Made by a program: the position numbers and the translations under genes. Under the pieces are notes generated by a model. The model was not told the origin of the DNA and did no database searches. It saw only the letters and a program-made list of their open reading frames with translations. A DNA stretch of 63,918 bases from Actinobacteria bacterium OK074 (lineage in GTDB: Bacteria; Actinomycetota; Actinomycetes; Streptomycetales; Streptomycetaceae), in contig LJCV01000265.1 of the NCBI GenBank assembly GCA_001298575.1, positions 1-63,918 on the forward strand, read 5' to 3'. Of the stretch, positions 52,263-60,771 are shown in pieces (position 1 is the stretch's first letter; each line of letters opens with the position of its first letter).

Positions 52263-53056
52263 CCGGCACGGACCCCCTGTTCCTGGTGGGCCCGCAGCGC
52301 TCGGGCACCACCGCGCTCGCCGGAGCCCTCTCCAACGCGGTGGCCGCGGCGGGAGGTTGCTTCACCGCCAACGGCAAACTCCCCTACCTGCTGCGCCGTT
52401 GGTGGACCCAGGACGACATCGCCGCCGGTCACCTCCGCGCCGACGAGGTGACCCACGCCCTGACCCGCGTCCCGCCCTACGGCGCCGGCTCCGAACCGTG
52501 GCTGGACCGGGCCCGTACGGCCCTGCTGGCGAGCGCCAGGCGGGCCGCGACGGGCGGCGAGCCCCCGACCGTCGTCGACGACATCCGCGCGATCTGCGCC
52601 GAGGCGTACGGGAACACCGGCCTCTGGGGCGACAAGTACAACGAGTACCTGCTCGAACTGCCCTGGCTGCACTCGGTGTTCCCGGACGCCCGCTGGGCGT
52701 TCCTGGTGCGCGACCCCGACGCGACCGTCTCCTCCATGCTCAACTGGCGGCGCGACAAGCCGTGGAACCCGGCCGACGCGCACGCCGCCTCCGCGAAGTG
52801 GGCGCACTGGACCTCGCGTTGGCTGGCCTTCCGGGACGCGGTGCCCCCGGACCGGCGGGTCGAACTCGACTACGCCGACCTGTGCGCGGGCGACCACACG
52901 GCCCTGGCGAAGTTCACCGGCCTGGACCTGGACGCCGAACTCGCCGGTTTCCGCAGCCGCCCGGCCGCCCACCGCGAACGCCCACGACTGTGCCGCGAGG
53001 CCCTGTCGGTCCGGGCGGAACTGACCCGCCTGAAAATCCTGGGCGGCAGCACCTGA
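52259..53056 (+). CDS. Sulfotransferase family protein
   Basis: 265 residues. PAPS 5'-phosphosulfate loop GPQRSGTTALAG at 11-22 and 3'-phosphate motif FLVRDPDATVSSMLNW near 143 are the standard sulfotransferase pair. Transfers sulfate from PAPS to a hydroxyl or amine. Coupled to the isomerase by ATGA. In this operon it likely sulfates the sugar part of the product. The cluster has no PAPS-synthesis genes. Confidence 0.88.
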   Translation: MTGTDPLFLVGPQRSGTTALAGALSNAVAAAGGCFTANGKLPYLLRRWWTQDDIAAGHLRADEVTHALTRVPPYGAGSEPWLDRARTALLASARRAATGGEPPTVVDDIRAICAEAYGNTGLWGDKYNEYLLELPWLHSVFPDARWAFLVRDPDATVSSMLNWRRDKPWNPADAHAASAKWAHWTSRWLAFRDAVPPDRRVELDYADLCAGDHTALAKFTGLDLDAELAGFRSRPAAHRERPRLCREALSVRAELTRLKILGGST

Positions 53057-53173
53057 CCACACCCGACAGCACCTGACACACCGTCAAACACTGTGACCCC
53101 AAGCCCACTTACCGCCTTACAGTCTCACCGCCTTACCGCAAGCAGCCCCCCGTACCGCCATCAGGAGATCACC

Positions 53174-53575
53174 ATGTCCGGTGCCGTCCACCGTTTCGAC
53201 CGTCTGCACCACGTCCAGGTCGGCATGCCCGCCGGGCAGGAGGACCTGGCCCGCTCCTTCTACGCCGGGGTGCTGGGCATGACGGAGGTCGCCAAGCCGC
53301 CCGTGCTCGCGGCGCGGGGCGGGGCCTGGTTCCGCGCCGAGGGTGTCGAGCTGCACCTGGGCGTCGAGCAGGACTTCCGGCCCGCCCGCAAGGCCCACCC
53401 GGCCTTCCTCGTCGTCGACTTGGACGCCCTGGGCGCCCTGCTGACCGTCCACGGCTTCGAGCCGCGCTGGGACGACGACTTCCCCGGCCACCGCCGCTTC
53501 TACGCCGACGACCCGTTCGGCAACCGGCTCGAATTCCTCCAGCCGCGCCCCGAACCGGCGCCCGACGCCAGGTAG
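53174..53575 (+). CDS. VOC family protein (glyoxalase/dioxygenase fold)
   Basis: 133 residues. Two beta-alpha-beta-beta-beta modules: HHVQVGMPAGQEDLARSFYAGVLGM at the N-terminus and the closing FYADDPFGNRLEFLQP. His (HHVQV), Glu (in LHLGVE) and the final Glu (RLEFL) could bind a metal. Family includes glyoxalases, epimerases and resistance proteins. CAGGAG sits before the ATG. Not coupled to its neighbour (117-bp gap), so it may belong to the operon only loosely. Confidence 0.9.
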   Translation: MSGAVHRFDRLHHVQVGMPAGQEDLARSFYAGVLGMTEVAKPPVLAARGGAWFRAEGVELHLGVEQDFRPARKAHPAFLVVDLDALGALLTVHGFEPRWDDDFPGHRRFYADDPFGNRLEFLQPRPEPAPDAR

Positions 53576-53706
53576 TCGCCCCTCTCCCCCCATCAACCGA
53601 CCTACCCCTCCCCCCAGTTGAGTCGCCAATCCTCACCCAGTTGAGCCACCACCCCCCACAGAAACGGAAGCCGCGCAGCGCGGACCGAGAAAGGTGCTCT
53701 GGCTGT

Positions 53707-55014
53707 ATGTATGGAATCAACAAGCAAGTCGGCACTCCACAGGCCGACTTGATCGTCGTCGGGCTCGGCTATGTGGGTCTGCCACTGGCCCACGAGGCAG
53801 TACGGGCCGGTATGGACGTCGTCGGATACGACCAGAACCCGGACGTGGCGACGGGGCTCAACGCCGGGCGCTGTCATGTGGGCGACCTCCGCGACGACGA
53901 CGTACGGGCCATGCTCGCGAGCGGGTTCCGTGCGGTGTCCGAGGAGTCCGCGCTGCCGTCCGCGAAGACCGTGGTGATCTGCGTGCCGACACCGTTGTCC
54001 GACTCGGACTCCCCGGACCTCACCGCGGTGCGGGCCGCCGCCGAGACGGCGGGGCGGGTGATCGGGCCGGGTTCGCTGGTCGCCCTGGAGTCGACGAGCT
54101 ATCCGGGCACCACGGACGAAGTGGTCCGGCCGTTGCTGGAGAAGCTCTCCGGGCTGACCGCCGGCACCGATTTCCACCTGGCCTTCTCGCCCGAGCGCAT
54201 CGACCCGGGCAACGCCCTGTTCGGGGTGCGCAACACCCCCAAGGTGGTCGGCGGGCACACCCCGGACTGCGCCGCCGCGGCCACCGCCTTCTACGGCAGG
54301 CTGTGCGACCAGGTCATCCAGGCCAGGTCGACCCGGGAGGCCGAGATGGCCAAGTTGCTGGAGAACACCTATCGGTACGTCAACATCGCGCTGGTCAACG
54401 AGATGATGGTGTTCTCCCACGACCTCGGGGTGGACCTGTGGGACGCGATCCGCTGCGCGGCGTCCAAGCCGTTCGGCTTCCAGGCGTTCCACCCGGGTCC
54501 GGGCGTGGGCGGCCACTGCATCCCGGTCGACCCGAACTACCTGTCGCACAAGGTGCGTTCACTGGGCTATCCGTTCCGCCTGGTCGAGCTGGCCGGGGAG
54601 ATCAACGGCCGGATGCCCGGCTATGTCGTGGAGCGGGCCAACGAACTCCTCAACGACAACTACAAGTCGATCAACGGCGCGGACGTGCTCCTGCTCGGGG
54701 TGACGTACAAGGAGGACGTCGCCGATCTGCGCGAGACGCCCGTGCTGCCGGTCGCGCGCAAGCTGCTCGCGCGCGGCGCCCGGCTCGTCTACCACGACCC
54801 GTACGTGTCCGACTGGCAGGTCGACGGCCGTCCGGTGCGGCGGGCGACCGACCTGGAGGCGGAGGTGGCGGGCGCCGACCTGACCATCCTGCTCCAGGCG
54901 CACGGCACGTACGACGTGGACGCCCTGGCCGGGCGCGCCCGGCTGCTGCTCGACACCCGCGGCAAGCTGGACCTGAGCGACGCGGCGACCCGGCAGCGGG
55001 CGGAACGGCTGTGA
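53707..55014 (+). CDS. Nucleotide-sugar dehydrogenase (UDP-glucose/UDP-HexNAc 6-dehydrogenase)
   Basis: 435 residues. NAD motif VVGLGYVGLPLA near 17, AFSPERIDPGNA near 159, and the active site GPGVGGHCIPVDPNYL with catalytic Cys271. Oxidises C6 of a UDP-sugar to the uronic acid. The segment around Cys271 looks closer to the WbpA/WecC group acting on N-acetyl-hexosamines than to glucose-specific enzymes, but I cannot settle the substrate. I use the ATG at 53707; the ribosome site (GAGAAAGG) is about 11 nt away. The 131 bp before it contain a direct repeat based on CCCAGTTGAG. Confidence 0.9.
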   Translation: MYGINKQVGTPQADLIVVGLGYVGLPLAHEAVRAGMDVVGYDQNPDVATGLNAGRCHVGDLRDDDVRAMLASGFRAVSEESALPSAKTVVICVPTPLSDSDSPDLTAVRAAAETAGRVIGPGSLVALESTSYPGTTDEVVRPLLEKLSGLTAGTDFHLAFSPERIDPGNALFGVRNTPKVVGGHTPDCAAAATAFYGRLCDQVIQARSTREAEMAKLLENTYRYVNIALVNEMMVFSHDLGVDLWDAIRCAASKPFGFQAFHPGPGVGGHCIPVDPNYLSHKVRSLGYPFRLVELAGEINGRMPGYVVERANELLNDNYKSINGADVLLLGVTYKEDVADLRETPVLPVARKLLARGARLVYHDPYVSDWQVDGRPVRRATDLEAEVAGADLTILLQAHGTYDVDALAGRARLLLDTRGKLDLSDAATRQRAERL

Positions 55015-55037
55015 GGGCGGCAGCCACGAGGGGCGGC

Positions 55038-55121
55038 GGCCTGTCAGGCGTACGGGACGGCCTGTCCGGCGTACGGGGCGGCCTGTCCGGCGTACGGGGC
55101 GGCCTGTCCGGCGTACGGCGG
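55038..55121 (+). repeat. 21-bp tandem repeat, four copies, after the dehydrogenase
   Basis: Units of 21 bp start at 55038, 55059, 55080 and 55101, each built on GGCCTGTCCGGCGTACGG. They begin 23 bp after the stop. In one frame they would read GLSGVRG; no start or ribosome site supports a gene. Confidence 0.95.
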
Positions 55122-55183
55122 GTCTGAGGACGACGCAGGGCGCTCCGGGCGCCGGCGGCGGACCCCCGTCCCGGCGCCCGGAC

Positions 55184-56536
55184 CTACCCGTAGGGGTCCC
55201 CGGACGCGTCCGGCACCGCCACCGTGCTCATGAAGTGGCGGACGACCCGATGCCACGTGTAGACACCGCGCCGGGAGCGGTGGATGAGGCTGTGGCTGCA
55301 CAGGATGCTCAGCTGGTGGGCGGCCGAGGCGGTGGGGATGCCGACGGACTCGGCGATGTCGGCGACCGTGAACTCCTCCCGGCCCTGCCGGGCCAGGGCC
55401 AGCAGCAGCCCGACCGCCGGCTGCGGCAGTCCGCCGTACACCTGCTGGAAGAGTCCGCGCAGGCTGAAGTACCGGTCGTCGAGGACGTCGCGCATGATCA
55501 GCCGTCCGATGTCGGACGAGGCCATGAGTTCGGGGTACTGCCGCATGGTGACGGCGGCGATGCGCAGGGCGAAGGGGTGCCCGTCGCAGGCGTCCAGGAC
55601 GCGCCGGGTCAGGTCCGGGTTGGAGACGGCGCCCTCGCTGACCTTGTCGACGAGTTCGGCGGACTGGTCGTCGGTCAGGGGCGGGACCACGATCTGCCGG
55701 GCGCCGTGCGTGGCGACCAGGCTGTCCATGGTGCGGCGGCTGGTGAGCAGCAGGGTGGTGGACGACAACCCCGGCAGCAGCGACCGGACATGGGCCGCCG
55801 AGGGGACGTTGTTGAGGATGACCAGCATGCGTTTCTGCTGGAGTTCCTCGCGCATCGCGGTGAGCAGCGCGCCGGAGGGCCAGTCGGCGCAGACCGGCAG
55901 GTCCAGGTTGAGGGTGCGCGAGATGACCTCGATGACCGCCCGGGAATAGGGGGCGGCGCCGTTGTCCGAGGGGAAACCGCGGGCGTGCCCGTCGGTGAAC
56001 CAGGCGAGGAAGGCGTCGATGAAGTAGGTGCCGTCGGGAAAGCGGTCGGCGTTCGCGCGGGCCCAGCGCAGCGCGAGGGCGGTCTTTCCGATGCCCGGCA
56101 TACCGACCAGCGCGATCACATTGCGTTCACCCGGCCGGAAATCCTGTAACTCCTTGCTGATTCCGGCCAGTTCCTGTTCGCGGCCGACGAATTCCGTCGT
56201 CTCGGGCGGCAGGTAGACCCCGTCCATCGGGACGACACCGCGTGCCGGGCCGAGGGATTCCTGAAGTCCGTTCGCCGCGGGGTCGAGCTGTTCGAGGAAG
56301 AGTGCGGACTTCTCGTCGTCGCTCAGGGAGAGGGAGCTGGCGATTTTGCGTAAGGTGGACGGCCGCGGGTGGGTCCTGCCCCGCTCCACGTCCCGCAGGC
56401 TGCGCACCGATATCCCGGCGGCTTCCGCGAGTTCCTCCTGGGTGAACCCCGCACGCCGGCGGTGTCGCTTCAGCAGAGCGGCGACGCGGCCCGTCTCCGG
56501 CACCGGGGAAGCGGGGGGCGTCAATTCCGAAGTCAT
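55184..56536 (-). CDS. XRE helix-turn-helix NB-ARC (STAND) regulator
   Basis: 450 residues. An XRE-type helix-turn-helix (about 17-72; FTQEELAEAAGISVRSLRDVERGRTHP pattern), then an NB-ARC ATPase with P-loop GMPGIGKT at 145-152, RNBS-type LLLTSRR near 255 and GHPFALRIA near 315, and a C-terminal winged-helix region with EEFTVADIAESVGI. No TPR domain follows. Such SARP-relatives act as pathway regulators in Streptomyces; it faces the sugar-lipid operon tail to tail, so it may control it. Confidence 0.9.
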   Translation of the reverse strand: MTSELTPPASPVPETGRVAALLKRHRRRAGFTQEELAEAAGISVRSLRDVERGRTHPRPSTLRKIASSLSLSDDEKSALFLEQLDPAANGLQESLGPARGVVPMDGVYLPPETTEFVGREQELAGISKELQDFRPGERNVIALVGMPGIGKTALALRWARANADRFPDGTYFIDAFLAWFTDGHARGFPSDNGAAPYSRAVIEVISRTLNLDLPVCADWPSGALLTAMREELQQKRMLVILNNVPSAAHVRSLLPGLSSTTLLLTSRRTMDSLVATHGARQIVVPPLTDDQSAELVDKVSEGAVSNPDLTRRVLDACDGHPFALRIAAVTMRQYPELMASSDIGRLIMRDVLDDRYFSLRGLFQQVYGGLPQPAVGLLLALARQGREEFTVADIAESVGIPTASAAHQLSILCSHSLIHRSRRGVYTWHRVVRHFMSTVAVPDASGDPYG

Positions 56537-56830
56537 CTTTCGCTCCAGATCCCTGAGCGACAGTGGCAGCTCTCCGATGCCATCGGCGATCTTACGACAT
56601 GAGCACGGTAGCCCGGAAGATCCGTGGAAGTACCGTCAGTGATGACCTGACAAAGGAAATTTTCGGTACACATCGGCACACACATGGCAGGGGTCCAGCC
56701 ATCGTCCGGCGCGCCTCCGGCGCGTGCGGTGCCCCGGCCCCCACCGGAATGCACCGCACGCGCCGGTCCCCCATTTCCCCGGACAAATGGTCTGATACGG
56801 CGGCGATTTACCGCCGCCCGCCTGCCGCAC
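56537..56830. other. 294-bp intergenic region
   Basis: Promoter region of the XRE-NB-ARC gene and the end of the methyltransferase gene. It contains CCTGACAAAGG at about 56647, resembling the CACCTGACAAA core of the direct repeats at 14444 and 14513. A plus-strand 80-codon reading frame from an ATG at 56599 has no ribosome site and no recognisable content. Confidence 0.35.
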
Positions 56831-57649
56831 TCACCTTTTGATGCCCACGCCCGTCCAGAGGCTGACGTCGACGTCCGTCGGCTCCGCCGAGCCCGCGGGG
56901 CGCCCGTCCGGACGCCAGCGGTGGCCCACCGCGATGCCCGGGTCGAGGAGTTCGAGGCCGTCGAAGAACCGGGCGACCTCGGCGCGGCTGCGGACCTGGG
57001 CGCGGGTGCCGCCCGCCGCGTAGATGCCGACGAGGGTCTCCCAGACCTCCGGGGCGAAGTCCGGGGTGCAGTGGCTCAGCGCGAGCGCGCTGCCCGCGGG
57101 GAGGGCCTCCATGAGGCGGCCGACGATGCCGTAGGGGTCGAGGTCGTCGGGGATGAAGTGCAGGAGCGCGTTCAGGGAGAGCGCCACCGGCTGGGTGAGG
57201 TCGAGCGCCTCGTGCAGTTCGGGGGCGGTGAGGATCGCGTCGGGGTCGGTGAAGTCGGCCTGGATGTACGCCGTGCGGCCCTCGGGGGTCGAACGCATCA
57301 GCCGTTCCGCGTACTTGAGGACCAGGGGGTCGTTGTCGGCGTACACCACGCGGGCCTGGGGGACCACCGACTGGGCGACCTGGTGCACGTTCGGTTCGGT
57401 GGGGATGCCGGTGCCTATGTCCAGCCACTGGCGGATGCCGTGCTCGCGCGCGAGGACCCGGGTGGCCCGGTGCATGAACGCGCGGTTCTCCCCGGCGCAC
57501 ACGAAGATCGCCGGGAACGCCTCGGCGACCTTCTCCGCGGCCTGCTTGTCGATGTCGAAGTGGTCCTTGCCGCCGAGGTAGTAGTCGTACATGCGGGCGG
57601 AGTGCGGCCTGCTGGTGTCGATGTCCCGCGCGGCGGGGGTGCTGCTCAT
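56831..57649 (-). CDS. SAM-dependent methyltransferase, DUF574 type
   Basis: 272 residues of the actinomycete-specific DUF574 family: DTSRPHSARMYDYYLGGKDHF near the N-terminus is diagnostic, then motif I LDIGTGIPTEPN at 76-87 and NDPLVL (acidic loop). Function unknown in most genomes, where dozens of paralogues exist; often next to XRE/DUF397 genes as here. I start at the ATG with AAGGGG 11 nt upstream, rather than 17 codons upstream. Confidence 0.92.
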   Translation of the reverse strand: MSSTPAARDIDTSRPHSARMYDYYLGGKDHFDIDKQAAEKVAEAFPAIFVCAGENRAFMHRATRVLAREHGIRQWLDIGTGIPTEPNVHQVAQSVVPQARVVYADNDPLVLKYAERLMRSTPEGRTAYIQADFTDPDAILTAPELHEALDLTQPVALSLNALLHFIPDDLDPYGIVGRLMEALPAGSALALSHCTPDFAPEVWETLVGIYAAGGTRAQVRSRAEVARFFDGLELLDPGIAVGHRWRPDGRPAGSAEPTDVDVSLWTGVGIKR

Positions 57650-57719
57650 ACGGTGTGGATCCCCTTCTTCGTCTGCCCTGCGCTGCCCGTACACGTACAT
57701 GTGTTGCCTACGCCGGTCA

Positions 57720-58010
57720 TTAGGCCGATACCGCCAGCGTCAGATGATCGGCGAGGCCCTGCTTGACGCCCGTCACGAACGCCGTGATCTCCTCCGGCGT
57801 GTAGATCAGCACCGGACCGGCCGGATCGGTGGACTGCCGTAGGGCGACCCGTCCGTCCGGCAGCCGCTTCATCTCCACGCACTGGCCCCCGTTGGGCCCG
57901 CTCCACGGACGCTCCCAGCCCTCGTCGCCCAGCTCCGACGCGGGCATCCCGTTGTAGACACGTCCCTTGCGCGTGCCGCTGACGCAGACACTGCCCTCGG
58001 TGTTGGTCAT
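57720..58010 (-). CDS. DUF397 domain protein (WhiJ-locus partner)
   Basis: 96 residues; the DUF397 core is in ERPWSGPNGGQCVEMKRL and VALRQSTDPAGPVLIYTPEEITAFV. Small partner protein nearly always next to XRE-DUF5753 regulators such as WhiJ of S. coelicolor and thought to modulate them. AAGGAG before the ATG, which overlaps the regulator stop (ATGA), so regulator and partner are made together. Confidence 0.95.
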   Translation of the reverse strand: MTNTEGSVCVSGTRKGRVYNGMPASELGDEGWERPWSGPNGGQCVEMKRLPDGRVALRQSTDPAGPVLIYTPEEITAFVTGVKQGLADHLTLAVSA

Positions 58011-58879
58011 GAGTACTCCTTGCGCATGCGGTTCAAGAGGGCCCTGCTGTCCGCGGAGGACGTCAGCAGGGACATCCGGTTGTGCGCCTCTAGATGTGCT
58101 ACGACGTCGGAGCGCTGATCGAGGTACATGGACCCGGAGAGGATCTCGGTGTAGACGATGTCGGGCAGTTCGCGTTCCTCGAACCGGAAGTACGTGAACG
58201 GGGCGCACACACCGAGGTGGGCGCCCGCCGCGAACGGCACGACGTCGACGCTGACATGGGGCAACTCCATGGCTTCCAGGAGCCGTTCGACCTGACCCCG
58301 CATCACCTCGGGCGGCCCGACGGTGCGGTGCAGGACGGCCTCCTCCATCACCACCCACAGCGTGGGCGCGTCGGCCCGCTCCAGGAGGTTCTGCCGGCGC
58401 AGCCGCAGGTCCACCCGGCGCTCCAGGTCCTCCTCGCTGTCCCGCGGGAAGCCGGCCCGCAGCAGGTTGTAGGCGTAGCAGCGGGTCTGCAACAGGCCGG
58501 TGACGTAGTGCGGTTCGTACGTGCGCAGGGTCTTCGCGCCGGTCTCCAGGCTGACGTAGGCCGAGAACCAGCTCGGCAGCACGTCACGGTAGGGGTGCCA
58601 CCAGCCGGGCAGGTTGGCCCGCTCGGCGAGGGCGATGAACTCGTCGGTCTCCCGGCGTTCGGCGCCGTAGGTCTGGAGGAGTTTCTCGACGTAGAGGGGC
58701 TTGAGGGCGACCTCGGCCTTCTCCAGCCGCCGGATGGTGAGCGGCTGGACCCGCAGGGCCTTCGCGGCTCCGTCCAGGGTCACCCCCGCGGCCTGCCGCA
58801 TCTCCTGAAGGCGCTTGCCGAGGATCATGCGCAGGACGGTGGGCGCGCTGGTACCGGCGCCGGGACGGGCCTCGCTCAC
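58007..58879 (-). CDS. XRE family regulator with DUF5753 (WhiJ-like)
   Basis: 290 residues. XRE helix-turn-helix at about 18-72 (LGKRLQEMRQAAGVTLDGAAKALRV, then LTIRRLEKAEVALKP) and the DUF5753 sensor domain (about 95-280) with YEPHYVTGLLQTRCYA and EEAVLHRTVGPPEVMRGQ. Homologues regulate development and antibiotic timing. Divergent from the HATPase gene over 263 bp that hold two operator-like arrays. Forms an operon with the DUF397 gene. Confidence 0.94.
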   Translation of the reverse strand: MSEARPGAGTSAPTVLRMILGKRLQEMRQAAGVTLDGAAKALRVQPLTIRRLEKAEVALKPLYVEKLLQTYGAERRETDEFIALAERANLPGWWHPYRDVLPSWFSAYVSLETGAKTLRTYEPHYVTGLLQTRCYAYNLLRAGFPRDSEEDLERRVDLRLRRQNLLERADAPTLWVVMEEAVLHRTVGPPEVMRGQVERLLEAMELPHVSVDVVPFAAGAHLGVCAPFTYFRFEERELPDIVYTEILSGSMYLDQRSDVVAHLEAHNRMSLLTSSADSRALLNRMRKEYS

Positions 58880-58921
58880 GCTCTACCCCTTGGGACGACT
58901 GGCTGACGGCTGGCTACGGCT

Positions 58922-58993
58922 CGGGTGTTCATCGGTGTTCAACATCGGTGTTCTGCACGGCTGTTCGGCTCGGGTGTTCGACTTGGCTGTTCC
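58922..58993. repeat. Array of GGTGTTC-type repeats
   Basis: Six copies of a GG-TGTTC core (CGGGTGTTC, TCGGTGTTC, ATCGGTGTTC, ACGGCTGTTC, CGGGTGTTC, TGGCTGTTC) spaced 9-14 bp, directly upstream of the XRE gene. Likely binding sites of the regulator itself. Confidence 0.6.
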
Positions 58994-59056
58994 GTCACGA
59001 GTGTGCCAGCGACTCCCTGATGCCACCAGACGGATACCAACTTCCTGAAGATGCCT

Positions 59057-59126
59057 GCCTGATGACGTCTGTCTGATGACCGCTGACTGATGGCGTCCGC
59101 CTGATGACTCCTTCCTGAAATTATCA
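59057..59126. repeat. 14-bp tandem array, five units
   Basis: Head-to-tail units GCCTGATGACGTCT, GTCTGATGACCGCT, GACTGATGGCGTCC, GCCTGATGACTCCT and a degenerate TCCTGAAATTATCA. The last unit with the following GG forms CCTGA-AATTA-TCAGG, a small hairpin. The array sits between the divergent XRE and HATPase genes, 16 bp before the latter. Confidence 0.75.
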
Positions 59127-59142
59127 GGCAGCCGGTTGCAGC

Positions 59143-59655
59143 ATGAACTCGACAAGGAGCATAGTTAGTTGTGTGAGTGATCCTTCCGGAACGCCGACGC
59201 GTCACACCAACGTCCCGTGCCCCCGGGCCGGTTGGCGCGTGGACGACGCGGCCCCGGACCGCACGCACTGGCTCGAACTCCCCGCGCACCGGGCCAGCGT
59301 GCGGGTGGCCCGGCACACCATGGGCGAACACCTCGACGGCTGGCGGCTGCCCGCCGACGTGTGCGCGAACGCGGCCCTGCTCCTGTCCGAGCTGGCCACC
59401 AACGCCGTTCTGCACACCCTCAGTTCACGCTTCCTGTGCGGCATCGGCCTCCTCCCCGGCAGCCGCCTGCGCCTGGAGGTCCACGACCAGGACGCCACCC
59501 ACCGCGCCCCCGGGACCCGCACCTGCCCCGGCCCGACCGCCGAGAACGGCCGCGGCCTGCTGCTGGTGCACGAGATCGCGGAGACGTGGGGGGTGGACCG
59601 CTCGACACTCACGGGCGGCAACGCGGTGTGGGCGACGCTGACGACGGCGGTGTGA
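59143..59655 (+). CDS. ATP-binding anti-sigma-like protein (HATPase_c)
   Basis: 170 residues with the GHKL ATPase core: N-box LLLSELATNAVLHT near 80, and G-box NGRGLLLVHEIAETWGV near 140. Resembles the RsbW/SpoIIAB-like ATPases that accompany WhiJ-type XRE/DUF397 loci. Start is uncertain: ATG 59143 has no ribosome site; GTG 59173 lies 13 nt after AAGGAG. Probably divergent partner of the WhiJ-like operon. Confidence 0.85.
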   Translation: MNSTRSIVSCVSDPSGTPTRHTNVPCPRAGWRVDDAAPDRTHWLELPAHRASVRVARHTMGEHLDGWRLPADVCANAALLLSELATNAVLHTLSSRFLCGIGLLPGSRLRLEVHDQDATHRAPGTRTCPGPTAENGRGLLLVHEIAETWGVDRSTLTGGNAVWATLTTAV

Positions 59656-59808
59656 GGGCAGGCACGAGGGCCCTTTCCGCCCCCTTGCCTGATCTTTGAC
59701 ACATTCCTGACGCGCCCACCGCATCCACCAGCCCCCACACGTTGTCATCCTCCTTGTCTGATCCAGTCTGATCAAAGTCTGGTTGACGTCCGACGAGGGG
59801 GAAGTGTT

Positions 59809-60768
59809 GTGGACGGAAGCGTGATTGGGGCCGTGGTGGCGGCCGTGGCGGTGCTGGCGGTGCTGCGCAGCGGGATGCGGGTGGTCAACCAGGTGGAGCG
59901 GGGAGTGGTGTTCCGGCTGGGCAGGGCGATGCCGAAGCACCGCGGGCCGGGCATCACCTTCCTCGTCCCCTTCGTGGACCGGATGCGCAAGGTCAACGTC
60001 CAGGTGATGACGATGCCGGTGCCCACGCAGGAGGGCATCACCCGGGACAACGTCTCCGTGAAGGTCGACGCGGTCGTCTACTTCCGCGTCACGGACCCGG
60101 TGACGGCCGCGATCGAGGTCCAGGACTACGTCTTCGCCGTCGGCCAGGTCGCCCAGTCCTCACTCCGCTCGATCATCGGCAAGAGCGACCTGGACGACCT
60201 GCTCTCGGACCGCGAACGCCTGCACGAGGGGCTGGCGTTGATGATCGACAGCCCCGCGACCGGCTGGGGCGTCCACATCGACCGGGTGGAGATCAAGGAC
60301 GTCCAGCTCCCGGAGTCCCTGAAGCGCTCCATGTCCCGCCAGGCCGAGGCCGAACGCGAACGCCGCGCCCGAGTCATCACGGCGGACGGCGAGTTCCAGG
60401 CGGCCCAGCAACTCGCCAACGCGTCCCGGATCATGTCCGACACCCCGGAGGCCATGCAACTGCGCCTGCTCCAGACGGTGGTCGAGGTGGCGGCGGAGAA
60501 GAACTCGACTCTGGTGATGCCGTTCCCGGTGGAGCTGCTGCGCTACTTCGACCGGGCGGGACGGCAGTTCGCGGACCCCGACCACAGCAACGGAACACCG
60601 AACGGCAGCGCCAGCGGCACCGGCACGGGCCTGAAGGACGCGATTGCGGGACTGGGCGCGGCGCTGACTCCGGCGGCGACCGAGACAGCGGGAGCCGAAA
60701 CCACCACGGAGCTCCCGGCGGCCGAGGAGGTCCCGGAACTGCCGAAGGGGGCGGGGGCGGACGCGTAG
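59809..60768 (+). CDS. Slipin/SPFH (band 7) membrane protein
   Basis: 319 residues. One N-terminal membrane helix (about 4-22), then the SPFH domain (FRLGRAMPKHRGPGITFLVPFVDRM, VDAVVYFRVTDP, LSDRERLHEGLALMID) and a helical tail with RRARVITADGEFQAA; the last 60 residues are low-complexity Gly/Ala/Glu. Forms oligomers on the membrane. GGGGGAAG before the GTG. The final codons adjoin the cupin relic. Confidence 0.93.
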   Translation: MDGSVIGAVVAAVAVLAVLRSGMRVVNQVERGVVFRLGRAMPKHRGPGITFLVPFVDRMRKVNVQVMTMPVPTQEGITRDNVSVKVDAVVYFRVTDPVTAAIEVQDYVFAVGQVAQSSLRSIIGKSDLDDLLSDRERLHEGLALMIDSPATGWGVHIDRVEIKDVQLPESLKRSMSRQAEAERERRARVITADGEFQAAQQLANASRIMSDTPEAMQLRLLQTVVEVAAEKNSTLVMPFPVELLRYFDRAGRQFADPDHSNGTPNGSASGTGTGLKDAIAGLGAALTPAATETAGAETTTELPAAEEVPELPKGAGADA

Positions 60769-60771
60769 ATC

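Noticed and set aside
55038..55121. Coding of a GLSGVRG repeat protein in the 21-bp array
   Set aside because: No start codon with ribosome site in front, and the frame closes quickly after the array; treated as a noncoding repeat.
56563..56841. Plus-strand reading frame of about 80-90 codons before the XRE-NB-ARC gene
   Set aside because: No ribosome site at ATG 56599, no recognisable domain, Arg/Pro-rich tail; more likely promoter region.
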